The notes under the pieces are model-generated. The model saw only the letters and a program-made list of their open reading frames with translations, did not search any database and was not told the DNA's origin. From assembly GCF_001424345.1 (NCBI RefSeq), contig NZ_LMPF01000007.1, positions 1 through 64,000 of the forward strand: DNA of 64,000 bases. The letters are read 5' to 3'. The stretch's first letter is position 1. Every line of letters begins with the position of its first letter. The position numbers and the translations under genes are program-made. The stretch is from Burkholderia sp. Leaf177 (GTDB lineage Bacteria > Pseudomonadota > Gammaproteobacteria > Burkholderiales > Burkholderiaceae). Shown piece after piece: positions 18,238 to 26,566 of the stretch.

Positions 18238-19320
18238 TCAGGCGCTGGTCTGCTCGAAATCCTTCATATACTCGACAAGCGTCTTCACCGCTTCGAGCGG
18301 CACGGCGTTATAGATGGACGCTCGCATGCCGCCGACCGACTTGTGGCCTTTCAGCTGCAGCAGGCCCCGCGCTCTCGCGCCGGCCAGGAATGCTTCGTTA
18401 CGGGTTTCGTCGGCGAGAAAAAACGGTACGTTCATTCTCGAACGCGACTGACGCTCAACTTTGTTCAAATAGAAGCTGCTCGAGTCGATGGTGTCATACA
18501 GCATCGACGATTTTTCGATGCTGCGCGCTTCCATGGCTTCGAGCCCGCCCTGCTTTTTCAGCCACTTGAAAACGAGGCCGGCAATATAAATGGCGTAGGT
18601 AGGCGGCGTGTTGTACATCGAATTGTTCGCGGCAATGGTCTTCCATTCGAACGCCGAAGGGCAGATGGCCAGTGCGCGATCGAGCAGATCCTCGCGCACG
18701 ATCACGACCGTCACGCCCGCCATGCCAATGTTCTTCTGCGCGCCGCCAAAGAGCACGCCGTACTTGGCGATGTCCATTGGCCGCGAAAGAATATGCGACG
18801 AAGCGTCGGCAACCAGCGGCACGGAACCGAGATCCGGAATCTCGAAGGTCTCCACGCCATCGATGGTTTCGTTCGTGCAAAGGTGGACGTACGCGGGATC
18901 CTCGGAAAGATGCCATTCGGCGATCTTCGGAACGTGGGTGAAACCTTCCTCCGTCTTCCCGTTTGCCGCGATGTGCGGCGTGCCGTATTTCTGCGCTTCC
19001 TTGAACGATTTCTGCGACCATGAACCAGTCACCACGAAATCCGCCGTCTTGCGCGATCCGAGCAAGTTCAGCGGCACAATCGCGTTTTCGCCAATCCCGC
19101 CGCCCTGCAAAAACAGGATCCTGTGCGATGCCGGAACCTTGAGCAAGTCGCGGAGATCGGTCAGCGCCGCTTCGTGGATCGACATGAACTCGGCGCCGCG
19201 ATGACTCATTTCCATCACGCTCATGCCGCTGCCGTTCCAGTCGAGCATTTCGTCGGCAGCTTGACGGAGTACTTCTTCGGGCATTGCAGCAGGACCAGCG
19301 GAGAAATTGAATACGCGCAT
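18238..19320 (-). CDS. serC: Phosphoserine aminotransferase
   Basis: 360 residues beginning [20 protein letters not shown], the diagnostic SerC N-terminus. The PLP lysine is Lys196 in [12 protein letters not shown]. It converts 3-phosphohydroxypyruvate to phosphoserine and also serves pyridoxal phosphate synthesis. It opens the serC-pheA-hisC sub-operon. A strong hairpin terminator 58 bases upstream separates it from the DUF2059 gene, so transcription probably restarts in the gap 19321-19377. Confidence 0.97.
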   Translation of the reverse strand: MRVFNFSAGPAAMPEEVLRQAADEMLDWNGSGMSVMEMSHRGAEFMSIHEAALTDLRDLLKVPASHRILFLQGGGIGENAIVPLNLLGSRKTADFVVTGSWSQKSFKEAQKYGTPHIAANGKTEEGFTHVPKIAEWHLSEDPAYVHLCTNETIDGVETFEIPDLGSVPLVADASSHILSRPMDIAKYGVLFGGAQKNIGMAGVTVVIVREDLLDRALAICPSAFEWKTIAANNSMYNTPPTYAIYIAGLVFKWLKKQGGLEAMEARSIEKSSMLYDTIDSSSFYLNKVERQSRSRMNVPFFLADETRNEAFLAGARARGLLQLKGHKSVGGMRASIYNAVPLEAVKTLVEYMKDFEQTSA

Positions 19321-19377
19321 AAGAATAGAGACCCCGAAAAGCCGGACGCGGTCAGGAAGAGATCAAAACCGCGCCTG

Positions 19378-19418
19378 AAAAAGAAATGGCTGTTTGCGTA
19401 TGCACGCAAACAGCCATT
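19378..19418 (-). terminator. Intrinsic terminator after the DUF2059 gene
   Basis: A perfect 15-bp stem (19385-19399 with 19404-19418) with a 4-base loop, followed on the minus strand by the U-rich tract UUUCUUUUU. It isolates DUF2059/gyrA transcription from serC. Confidence 0.9.
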
Positions 19419-19491
19419 ATCGCACCGTCCCGAAAACCCGCCAAACTAGAGCCGCGTTAGCGGCCGCGGGTTTCAGCGGCCCGGCTTGAGC

Positions 19492-20097
19492 TTACTTGGC
19501 CGGCTTGACCGACGCCACTTCCTTGTCTGCTTGCGTACGCGTCGCCTTAATGGCTTGCGGCATGTACTTTTGCATCAGGCCGTTCACCACGTCACGACCA
19601 ACCTGGTCCTGAACCTGGATGAACTTGCGTCCTGTCGGGCTCTTGTAGAACGTCGTCAGGTCGTTGATTTCAGCCGTGGTGTAGTACTTCGCGTATGCGT
19701 CGTACTGAGCTTGCATGGCGTCCTGGCGGAACGAGTCCGTTGCGAACACTTGACCAGCAGAGTCGACCAGCTTCGGTACCGTGTCCTTCTGGAGCTGAGG
19801 AACGGCAGCTTGTTTCTGCTTGTCGTTCAGCGTCTTGTTTTCGCTCAAAGCGTCGGACAGGATGGCCGGAACCAGTTGCTTCGACTGCATTTGCGCGCTG
19901 TTACCAATGGCGCCGACGAGCTTTTGCGCGTCGATTGCGTCCAGCAGGCTCTTGATCGCAGCTTGCTTCGCCGGATCCGGAGCCGCTGTAGCCGCAGCCG
20001 GTGCCGGCGCTGCCGATTGGCTCTGGAGCGATTGAGCCGATGCGAAAGCCGGTACCAAAGCAGCCAGCAAGATCCATTGTTTAAACTGTTTTTGCAT
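19492..20097 (-). CDS. Exported DUF2059 protein
   Basis: 201 residues. A signal peptide (KQWILLAALVPAFASAQS) precedes an Ala/Pro-rich linker and a helical DUF2059 domain with the family's conserved stretch YDAYAKYYTTAEINDLTTFY and TGRKFIQVQDQV. The domain occurs in many proteobacterial periplasmic proteins and its function is unknown. Two adjacent ATGs (20100 and 20097) follow a GGGAG site. The second has the better spacing. It is inserted between gyrA and serC, which are neighbours in pseudomonads, and has its own terminator. Confidence 0.88.
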   Translation of the reverse strand: MQKQFKQWILLAALVPAFASAQSLQSQSAAPAPAAATAAPDPAKQAAIKSLLDAIDAQKLVGAIGNSAQMQSKQLVPAILSDALSENKTLNDKQKQAAVPQLQKDTVPKLVDSAGQVFATDSFRQDAMQAQYDAYAKYYTTAEINDLTTFYKSPTGRKFIQVQDQVGRDVVNGLMQKYMPQAIKATRTQADKEVASVKPAK

Positions 20098-20130
20098 CAT
20101 TACTCCCTTAAAAAATTTTCGTTTCTACCG

Positions 20131-20176
20131 CTGCGCGAGTCGGCATGTCACGTGGGACATGCTCGGATTCGCGCAG
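20131..20176. repeat. Imperfect inverted repeat between gyrA and the DUF2059 gene
   Basis: The outer arms CTGCGCGA/TCGCGCAG (20131-20138, 20169-20176) and inner arms GCATGTC/GACATGC (20143-20149, 20156-20162) fold into a long stem with one internal loop. On the minus strand a T6 tract follows about 20 bases later. It could end gyrA transcription or act as a regulator site before DUF2059. Confidence 0.45.
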
Positions 20177-20229
20177 CTTATAGATTCAAGCTTTCAGAAA
20201 CAGAACGAGTGCTCGTCGGCAGGCAGCGA

Positions 20230-22908
20230 TCAGGACGTTGTGTCTTCGCCGCCCTCGGACGTGTCGTCGGGACTGTCGCCAGCGTCGCTGGCCGATGGTG
20301 TGTCGAGTGTGTCAGACGCGTCACCTTCCAGATCCGCGTCGAGTTCGACCGCCACTTCCGCCTCGGCGATGTGCTGCAGGCCGGATAACTTCGTGCCGTC
20401 GTCAAGACTGATGAGTGTAACACCTTGGGTTGCACGGCCCATCTCACGGATCTCGGACACGCGCGTGCGGATCAGCACACCCGTATTGGTGATCAGCATG
20501 ATCTCGCTTTCCGGCTCGACGAGCGTTGCGGCAACCACCTTGCCGTTACGTTCCGATGTCTGGATCGCGATCATGCCCTTCGTGCCACGACCATGACGCG
20601 TGTACTCGCCAATCGGCGTGCGCTTGCCGAAACCGTTCTCGGTCGCGGTCAGCACAGACTGGTTCTCGCCGCCCGCAACCAGCAGCGCGATAACCTGTTG
20701 CCCGTCTTCCAGCTGCATGCCGCGCACGCCGCGCGCTTCACGGCCCATGGCGCGAACATCGTTTTCGTCGAAGCGAACTGCCTTGCCCGAATCCGAAAAC
20801 AGCATCACGTCGTGTTCACCATCCGTGATCGCGGCGCCGATCAGGAAATCACCCTCGTCCAGTCCGACCGCGATAATGCCCTTGCGCAGCGGCCGGCTGA
20901 AAGCTTCCAGCGGCGTCTTCTTGACCGTACCCAAAGACGTCGCCATGAAGACGTACTTATCAGCCGAGAATTCCTTGATCGGCAATACGACGTTGATCTT
21001 CTCGCCGTCCTGCAGCGGGAACATATTGACGATCGGACGGCCGCGCGAATTCCGCGAACCTTGTGGGACTTCGTAGACCTTGATCCAGTACACGCGCCCG
21101 CGATTCGAGAAACACAACATGTGATCGTGCGTGTTCGCGATGAACAACGTGTCGATCCAGTCGTCTTCCTTCATCTGCGTGGCCTGCTTGCCGCGGCCGC
21201 CGCGCTTTTGCGCCCGATATTCGGAAAGCGGCTGCGATTTTACGTAGCCGGTATGAGACATGGTCACGACCATTTCCTGCGGCGTGATCAGGTCTTCGGT
21301 GTTCAGCTCCGTGGCATTCAGTTCGATGCGCGAACGGCGGTCGTCGCCAAACTCGTTGCGAACCGTACCCAATTCATCAACGATGATCTGCCGAATCCGC
21401 TCCGGCCGCGCGAGGATATCGAGCAAGTCGGCGATCTGCGCCATGACGTCCTTGTACTCGCCGACGATCTTGTCCTGCTCCAGACCGGTCAGGCGTTGCA
21501 AGCGCATTTGCAGAATTTCCTGCGCCTGAACGTCGGAAAGCTTGTACAAGCCATCGGCCTGCATGCCGTAGGCCGGATTCAGACCTTCCGGCCGATACGC
21601 CTGACGTCCGCCTGACGCTTCGGTTTCCGCGCGCGACAGCATTTCGCGGACGATTTCCGAATCCCAGGCGTTGTTCATCAAGTCCTGCTTCGCGATCGGC
21701 GGAGTCGGAGCGGCCTTGATGATCCGAATGAATTCGTCGATATTCGCGAGCGCTACCGCCAGACCTTCCAGCACGTGTCCGCGATCCCGCGCTTTACGCA
21801 GTTCGTATACAGTGCGCCGCGTCAGCACTTCCCGCCGATGCGACAGGAAGCACTCCAGCATTTGCTTCAGGTTGAGCAGGCGCGGCTGGCCGTCGACCAG
21901 CGCGACCATGTTCATGCCGAACGTGTCCTGAAGCTGCGTCAGCTTGTACAGGTTGTTCAGCACCACTTCGGGCACTTCGCCGCGCTTGAGCTCAACCACG
22001 ACGCGCATGCCGCTCTTGTCGGATTCGTCGCGGATGTCCGAGATGCCTTCGATCTTCTTCTCGTTCACCAGCTCGGCGATGCGCTCGAGCAGCGTGCGTT
22101 TGTTCACCTGATACGGGATTTCGTCGACGATGATCGCCATGCGCTGGCCGCGATCGATCTCCTCGAAGTGCGTGGTTGCACGCATCACGACGCGTCCGCG
22201 CCCCGTGCGATACCCGTCTTTCACGCCCGACACACCGTAAATCACGCCGTAGGTCGGGAAGTCCGGCCCCGGAACGATTTCCATCAGTTCGTCGATCGTG
22301 CTGTCAGGGTTGTTCAGCAGATGCATGCAGGCATCGACGATTTCGCGCAGGTTGTGCGGCGGAATGTTCGTCGCCATGCCAACCGCGATGCCGGCCGAGC
22401 CGTTGATCAGCAGATTGGGAATCCGCGCCGGCAGAACCAGCGGCTCGCTTTCGCTGCCGTCGTAGTTCGGACCGAAGTCGACCGTTTCCTTGTCGATATC
22501 CGCCAGCAGTTCGTGGCCGATCTTCGCCATGCGGATTTCGGTGTATCGCATGGCCGCGGCGTTGTCGCCGTCGACCGAACCGAAATTGCCCTGACCGTCG
22601 ACCAGCATGTAGCGGAGCGAAAACGGTTGCGCCATCCGCACGATGGTGTCGTACACCGACTGGTCGCCGTGCGGGTGATATTTACCGATCACGTCGCCAA
22701 CAATACGCGCCGACTTCTTATATGCGCGATTCCAGTCGTTGTTCAGCTCGTGCATGGAATACAGCGCGCGACGGTGGACAGGCTTCAAGCCGTCGCGGAC
22801 ATCGGGCAGCGCTCGCCCCACGATCACGCTCATCGCGTAATCGAGATATGAGCGGCGCATTTCCTCCTCGAGGGAGATTGGCAGGGTCTCTTTGGCGAAT
22901 TGATCCAT
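20230..22908 (-). CDS. gyrA: DNA gyrase subunit A
   Basis: 892 residues. The winged-helix and tower breakage-reunion domain carries the active-site tyrosine Tyr122 in [15 protein letters not shown]-terminal beta-pinwheel follows, with the GyrA-box-like QKRGGRGKQ segment near residue 560 that distinguishes gyrase from ParC. The tail (last 40 residues) is acidic. The quinolone-determining region reads [10 protein letters not shown], giving Gln83-Ser84 and the conserved Asp87, where many relatives have Ser or Thr at 83. It introduces negative supercoils as part of an A2B2 complex. It is followed by the DUF2059 gene and preceded by a 676-base gap. Confidence 0.98.
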   Translation of the reverse strand: MDQFAKETLPISLEEEMRRSYLDYAMSVIVGRALPDVRDGLKPVHRRALYSMHELNNDWNRAYKKSARIVGDVIGKYHPHGDQSVYDTIVRMAQPFSLRYMLVDGQGNFGSVDGDNAAAMRYTEIRMAKIGHELLADIDKETVDFGPNYDGSESEPLVLPARIPNLLINGSAGIAVGMATNIPPHNLREIVDACMHLLNNPDSTIDELMEIVPGPDFPTYGVIYGVSGVKDGYRTGRGRVVMRATTHFEEIDRGQRMAIIVDEIPYQVNKRTLLERIAELVNEKKIEGISDIRDESDKSGMRVVVELKRGEVPEVVLNNLYKLTQLQDTFGMNMVALVDGQPRLLNLKQMLECFLSHRREVLTRRTVYELRKARDRGHVLEGLAVALANIDEFIRIIKAAPTPPIAKQDLMNNAWDSEIVREMLSRAETEASGGRQAYRPEGLNPAYGMQADGLYKLSDVQAQEILQMRLQRLTGLEQDKIVGEYKDVMAQIADLLDILARPERIRQIIVDELGTVRNEFGDDRRSRIELNATELNTEDLITPQEMVVTMSHTGYVKSQPLSEYRAQKRGGRGKQATQMKEDDWIDTLFIANTHDHMLCFSNRGRVYWIKVYEVPQGSRNSRGRPIVNMFPLQDGEKINVVLPIKEFSADKYVFMATSLGTVKKTPLEAFSRPLRKGIIAVGLDEGDFLIGAAITDGEHDVMLFSDSGKAVRFDENDVRAMGREARGVRGMQLEDGQQVIALLVAGGENQSVLTATENGFGKRTPIGEYTRHGRGTKGMIAIQTSERNGKVVAATLVEPESEIMLITNTGVLIRTRVSEIREMGRATQGVTLISLDDGTKLSGLQHIAEAEVAVELDADLEGDASDTLDTPSASDAGDSPDDTSEGGEDTTS

Positions 22909-23584
22909 TTATCCGTGTCTTGAACTGTGCGGCGCCGGCACGGAATAAACATCCCTTTCGCGACGTTTTCCCTCAATTCACCGGCGTTTAGCATCGGCAT
23001 TGCGAACGCAACGCATCACGCGATTCTAACATGCGCGGCATCCGCGCCCGGCAGTGGCGCGTATATACATACAGTGCGCACGCGGGCGAACGGCGTGGAC
23101 GTAAAAGCGCGAAGGGAACTTTTTCACGGGTTTGCAACGCATTTGTAGCGCAAGCTTACAATTTGCTTCGCGCGACTCAGTGAAAACGTCAGACTAACCC
23201 GCTATGATCGCGATTCCCGGGTTTTGGACGTCGCCGATTTAGCGCGAAAAACCACGGAAAAAAATGTATTGATGTTTTGCGAAAAAGTTCCGGGTGGGCA
23301 CGTATCATGCGCATAAGACGCGCATATCAAACCCTGCTTTTCCCATGCCCCGTCTTGTTGCGCATGCACCACATAAGGTTGCGGGCGTTGGGGCCCCGGG
23401 GATATTTTTATCGTTGCAAGGGAACGATATGGCAAAATGCCAACGCACAAAGTTAGACACTGCTCGAAGTCTACACACAGCGTTTTGTTCCGCGGTAATG
23501 TTATACTTCGAGCAATGTATGACTTGTCTTTGTCAACAAGGCTCGCAGTAAACCTGCGGTAATCTCAATTTCGAGAGGAGAAAT
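22909..23584. promoter_or_regulatory. Long divergent intergenic region between gyrA and ompA
   Basis: 676 bases with no convincing gene. Nearest ompA, a TATACT hexamer (23502-23507) fits a -10 box about 80 bases before the start. It overlaps one arm of a perfect 10-bp inverted repeat, TGCTCGAAGT (23461-23470) and ACTTCGAGCA (23505-23514), 34 bases apart. An AT-rich tract with GGGGATATTTTTATCG lies near 23398. The half next to gyrA should hold the gyrA promoter, but I cannot place it with confidence. Confidence 0.4.
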
Positions 23585-24241
23585 ATGAATAAACTTTCAA
23601 AGCTCGCGTTCATTGCAGCTACCGCAGTTATGGCTGCATCGGCTATGGCGCAATCGGTCCCGGCTTCACGTCAGGCAGTCAATGACAACTGGGTGAACGG
23701 CACGGGCGAATATGTGTGGATGAACGGTACGAACGAGCTTTGCTGGCGCGATGCGTTCTGGACCCCGGCTACGGCAAACGCAAAGTGCGATGGCGCGCTG
23801 GTTGCGCAAGCACCGACGCCGCCGGCTCCGGTCGCTCCGGTTGCGCCGGTCATCCAAAGCCAGAAGGTTACGTACCAAGCTGACGCTCTGTTCGACTTCG
23901 ACAAGGCAATCCTGAAGCCGGCTGGTAAGGCTAAGCTTGACGATCTCGCATCGAAGATTGGCGACCTGAACCTGGAAGTCGTGGTTGCTACGGGTTACAC
24001 CGACCGCATTGGTTCGGACAAGTACAACGATCGTCTGTCCCTGCGTCGTGCACAAGCGGTCAAGGCATACTTGGTCAGCAAGGGCATCGAAGCCAACCGT
24101 ATCTATACGGAAGGCAAGGGCAAGCGCAACCCGGTTACCACCGGTTGCAACCAGAAGAACCACAAGCAGCTTATCGCTTGCCTCGCACCGGATCGTCGCG
24201 TGGAAGTGGAAGTTGTTGGAACCTCGCGTCAGCCGCAATAA
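23585..24241 (+). CDS. ompA: OmpA family outer-membrane / peptidoglycan-binding protein
   Basis: 218 residues. A signal peptide (cleavage near AMA-QS at about residue 23) is followed by a short tryptophan-rich segment (NWVNGTGEYVWMNGTNELCW), a Pro/Ala/Val hinge (about 80-92) and a complete OmpA C-terminal domain. The domain contains TGYTDRIGSDKYNDRLSLRR and a Cys pair in the CNQKNHKQLIAC loop. It binds meso-diaminopimelate of peptidoglycan. There is no eight-stranded beta barrel. The N-terminal segment is only about 60 residues, the small burkholderial OmpA form. A GAGAGGAG ribosome site precedes the start, consistent with high expression. It ends at a strong terminator. Confidence 0.93.
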   Translation: MNKLSKLAFIAATAVMAASAMAQSVPASRQAVNDNWVNGTGEYVWMNGTNELCWRDAFWTPATANAKCDGALVAQAPTPPAPVAPVAPVIQSQKVTYQADALFDFDKAILKPAGKAKLDDLASKIGDLNLEVVVATGYTDRIGSDKYNDRLSLRRAQAVKAYLVSKGIEANRIYTEGKGKRNPVTTGCNQKNHKQLIACLAPDRRVEVEVVGTSRQPQ

Positions 24242-24265
24242 TTCGCGACTGATTGCCGCAGGATC

Positions 24266-24293
24266 AAAGCCCCGCTTCGGCGGGGCTTTTTTT
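24266..24293 (+). terminator. Intrinsic terminator after ompA
   Basis: AAAGCCCCG-CTTCGG-CGGGGCTTT hairpin followed by T7, 25 bases after the ompA stop. Confidence 0.95.
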
Positions 24294-24411
24294 ATGGGCG
24301 CGCGCCAGCCCAAGCCGAGCTTCTCTCCCCGCCCCGTTTTACCCTGTCCCGTCACCGCCTATATACTTGGTGCCTGACTGTTCACGACTTTTGTTCCAAG
24401 GCTATCCGCAC

Positions 24412-25110
24412 ATGATCAACGCCGATCCCCACGAGCTTCAGAAATTCAGCGAGCTGGCTCATCGCTGGTGGGACCCGAACGCCGAGTTCAAACCGCTGCA
24501 TGAGCTGAACCCGGTGCGGCTCGACTGGATCGATGGCCTTGCGCACCTGCCCGGCAAACGCGCGCTGGATATTGGTTGCGGCGGAGGGATCCTCTCCGAA
24601 TCCATGGCTGTGCGCGGCGCGAAGGTGAAAGGCGTGGATCTGTCGTCGAGTGCATTGGGCGTGGCCGACCTGCACAGCCTGGAAAGCGGCGTTGAGGTGG
24701 AATACGAGGAAATCGCGGCCGAAGCGCTCGCTGCGCGCGAACCGGGTAGCTACGACGTCGTCACCTGTATGGAAATGCTGGAACACGTTCCGGATCCCGC
24801 GGGTATCGTCGAGGCTTGCGCCACGCTGGTGAAGCCGGGCGGCTGGGTGTTCTTCTCCACGTTGAACCGGAACGCGAAGGCCTACCTGTTCGCGGTGATC
24901 GGAGCGGAGTACATCGCCCGGATGCTGCCGCGCGGCACGCACGACTATGCGCGTTTCATCAAGCCGTCAGAACTTGCGCAACATGTGCGTTCGGCGCAAT
25001 TAGATATCGTCGAGATCAAAGGCATTACGTATCGGCCGCTCGCCAAACGCTTCGGCCTCTCCGACGACACCAGCATCAACTACCTGATGGCCTGCCGTCG
25101 CGCGGCATGA
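24412..25110 (+). CDS. ubiG: 3-demethylubiquinol 3-O-methyltransferase
   Basis: 232 residues starting [20 protein letters not shown], the standard UbiG N-terminus. The SAM motif I is [11 protein letters not shown], followed by [13 protein letters not shown] (motif II region) and [16 protein letters not shown]. It performs both O-methylations in ubiquinone synthesis at the membrane. A longer reading frame starting with TTG at 24253 runs through the ompA terminator and is not credible. Its stop codon overlaps an ATG of the gph frame (ATGA at 25107-25110), so ubiG and gph form an operon, as in other proteobacteria. Confidence 0.96.
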   Translation: MINADPHELQKFSELAHRWWDPNAEFKPLHELNPVRLDWIDGLAHLPGKRALDIGCGGGILSESMAVRGAKVKGVDLSSSALGVADLHSLESGVEVEYEEIAAEALAAREPGSYDVVTCMEMLEHVPDPAGIVEACATLVKPGGWVFFSTLNRNAKAYLFAVIGAEYIARMLPRGTHDYARFIKPSELAQHVRSAQLDIVEIKGITYRPLAKRFGLSDDTSINYLMACRRAA

Positions 25111-25121
25111 CGGGAGCGAAC

Positions 25122-25922
25122 ATGAACGATCGCACGAAGGACATCTCGAATTCCACAGACGCGGACCCGGCGCCGCCCAGCGTCATAGAACCAGCACGGA
25201 CTTCCATGAGCGATGACCCGACGCCCTTGCCGCAGCACGAATCGGACAAGGACCGGCTGAAGCTATGCCAGGCGGTGTTGTTCGACCTCGACGGCACGAT
25301 TGCCGATACCGCACCCGACCTGGTCGCCGCCGTCAACAAGATGCGCCACGACCGAGGGCTGGAAATGCGGCCGCTGGAGACGTTGCGGCCACTGGCATCG
25401 GCGGGCGCGCGCGGTTTGCTCGGCGGCGCGTTCGAGATTAGTCCCGAGCATCCGGATTACGCCGCCATGCGCGAGGAGTTCCTCGCGAACTATGAAGCGG
25501 ATCTGTGCATTGAAACCACATTGTTTCCAGGTATCGATGAACTACTCGACCAGCTCGACGCTCGCGGCGTGCGCTGGGGCATCGTGACGAACAAGGTCAC
25601 GCGGCTGGCCGAACCGCTCGTGGCGTTGCTTGGTCTGGCCGAACGGGCCGCGTGCCTGGTTTGCGGCGACACCACGTCGCATTCGAAGCCGCATCCGGCG
25701 CCGTTGTTGCACGCTGCCGAGCTGATGGAAGAAAAGCCCGAACAGGTCGTTTATGTGGGCGACGATCTTCGTGACGTCCAGGCGGGCTTCGCCGCCGGCA
25801 TGGTCACCGTGGCGGCAGCGTATGGATACTGCGGCACGGACTTGCCGCCTGAGCGTTGGCACGCCGATCACGTGGTGGAAACGACTATCGAATTGCAGCA
25901 GTTGTTGAGGGACGTGCAGTAG
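25122..25922 (+). CDS. gph: Phosphoglycolate phosphatase (HAD hydrolase)
   Basis: 266 residues from the ATG at 25122, which has GGGAG 6 bases upstream. An earlier ATG (25107) overlaps the ubiG stop and a later one (25206) is also possible. The HAD motifs are visible: FDLDGTIADTAPD (motif I nucleophile Asp), GIVTNK (motif II), KPHPAPLL (motif III Lys) and VGDDLRDVQA (motif IV). About 45 poorly conserved residues precede motif I, longer than E. coli Gph. It dephosphorylates 2-phosphoglycolate from DNA repair or photorespiration-like reactions. Some ubiG-linked HADs of this type have been tied to MurNAc-6-P or other sugar phosphates, so the substrate is an inference. Confidence 0.9.
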   Translation: MNDRTKDISNSTDADPAPPSVIEPARTSMSDDPTPLPQHESDKDRLKLCQAVLFDLDGTIADTAPDLVAAVNKMRHDRGLEMRPLETLRPLASAGARGLLGGAFEISPEHPDYAAMREEFLANYEADLCIETTLFPGIDELLDQLDARGVRWGIVTNKVTRLAEPLVALLGLAERAACLVCGDTTSHSKPHPAPLLHAAELMEEKPEQVVYVGDDLRDVQAGFAAGMVTVAAAYGYCGTDLPPERWHADHVVETTIELQQLLRDVQ

Positions 25923-26004
25923 CTGTAATGCGTCGCGGTCTCCTTCAGACTGCTTTCGCCGGCGCGATTGGCGATTCGATCTGTGAGATAATACGCAATG
26001 CTTC

Positions 26005-26373
26005 GGGGGCGACCTGGTTTCGACAGGGGTTGCGAAGCGGCTAGGGCATACCGAGGACCCGTCACCTCGTAAATCAATGGGAAAAACGTAACTGCAAACG
26101 ACGAAACGTTCGCACTGGCAGCCTAAGGGCCGCCTGCCTCTCCCTAGTTTACTGACGGACTAGAGTCGCAAGACCGGTAGCAATACCGAGAGAGGTCATA
26201 TACGTCAGATAAGCCTTGTCGGTGTCACGACGCCAAGGTCGAAAATTTAGTGAATCGCCGAAGCGAAGCGTGTTCGTCCGCGTCGCCAGGTTAAATCAAA
26301 CGATAGAACTAAGTATGTAGAACTGGTCGTAGAGCGCTACTGGACGCGGGTTCGATTCCCGCCGCCTCCACCA
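26005..26373 (+). ncRNA. ssrA: Transfer-messenger RNA (tmRNA)
   Basis: A one-piece tmRNA of 369 bases. The 5' GGGGGCG pairs with the 3' CGCCTCC ahead of the A-CCA end, closing the acceptor stem with one G-U pair. The T-arm GGGTTCGATTCCCGCC is at the 3' end. The tag reading frame runs from GCA at 26093 to TAA at 26123-26125 and encodes ANDETFALAA, preceded by the usual A-rich resume region. It rescues stalled ribosomes with SmpB and tags the product for ClpXP. A GATAAT hexamer at 25987-25992 may be the -10 box. A terminator follows at 26404. Confidence 0.97.
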
Positions 26374-26403
26374 ATATCGCTTCCGGTCTCGTGCCGGATG
26401 AAC

Positions 26404-26444
26404 AAAACCCCGCGTGCCTAACGGCATGGCGGGGTTTTGCTTTT
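26404..26444 (+). terminator. Intrinsic terminator after ssrA
   Basis: AAAACCCCGC/GCGGGGTTTT outer stem with an inner GTGCC-TAAC-GGCAT hairpin, then GCTTTT. It begins 31 bases after the tmRNA CCA. Confidence 0.88.
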
Positions 26445-26566
26445 CGGCTCCCCACAATCCGCCATTCCCTCACTCCATGTTCGCTCGGCAACGGAGCGTA
26501 CCGCCGCTACACTTCAAGCTGCCAGATTCACAGATTCAGCAGACAAAAATGCCATACGGGGGAATC

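Noticed and set aside
24253-24411. N-terminal extension of UbiG from a TTG
   Set aside because: It runs through the ompA terminator, and UbiG family similarity starts exactly at the ATG at 24412.
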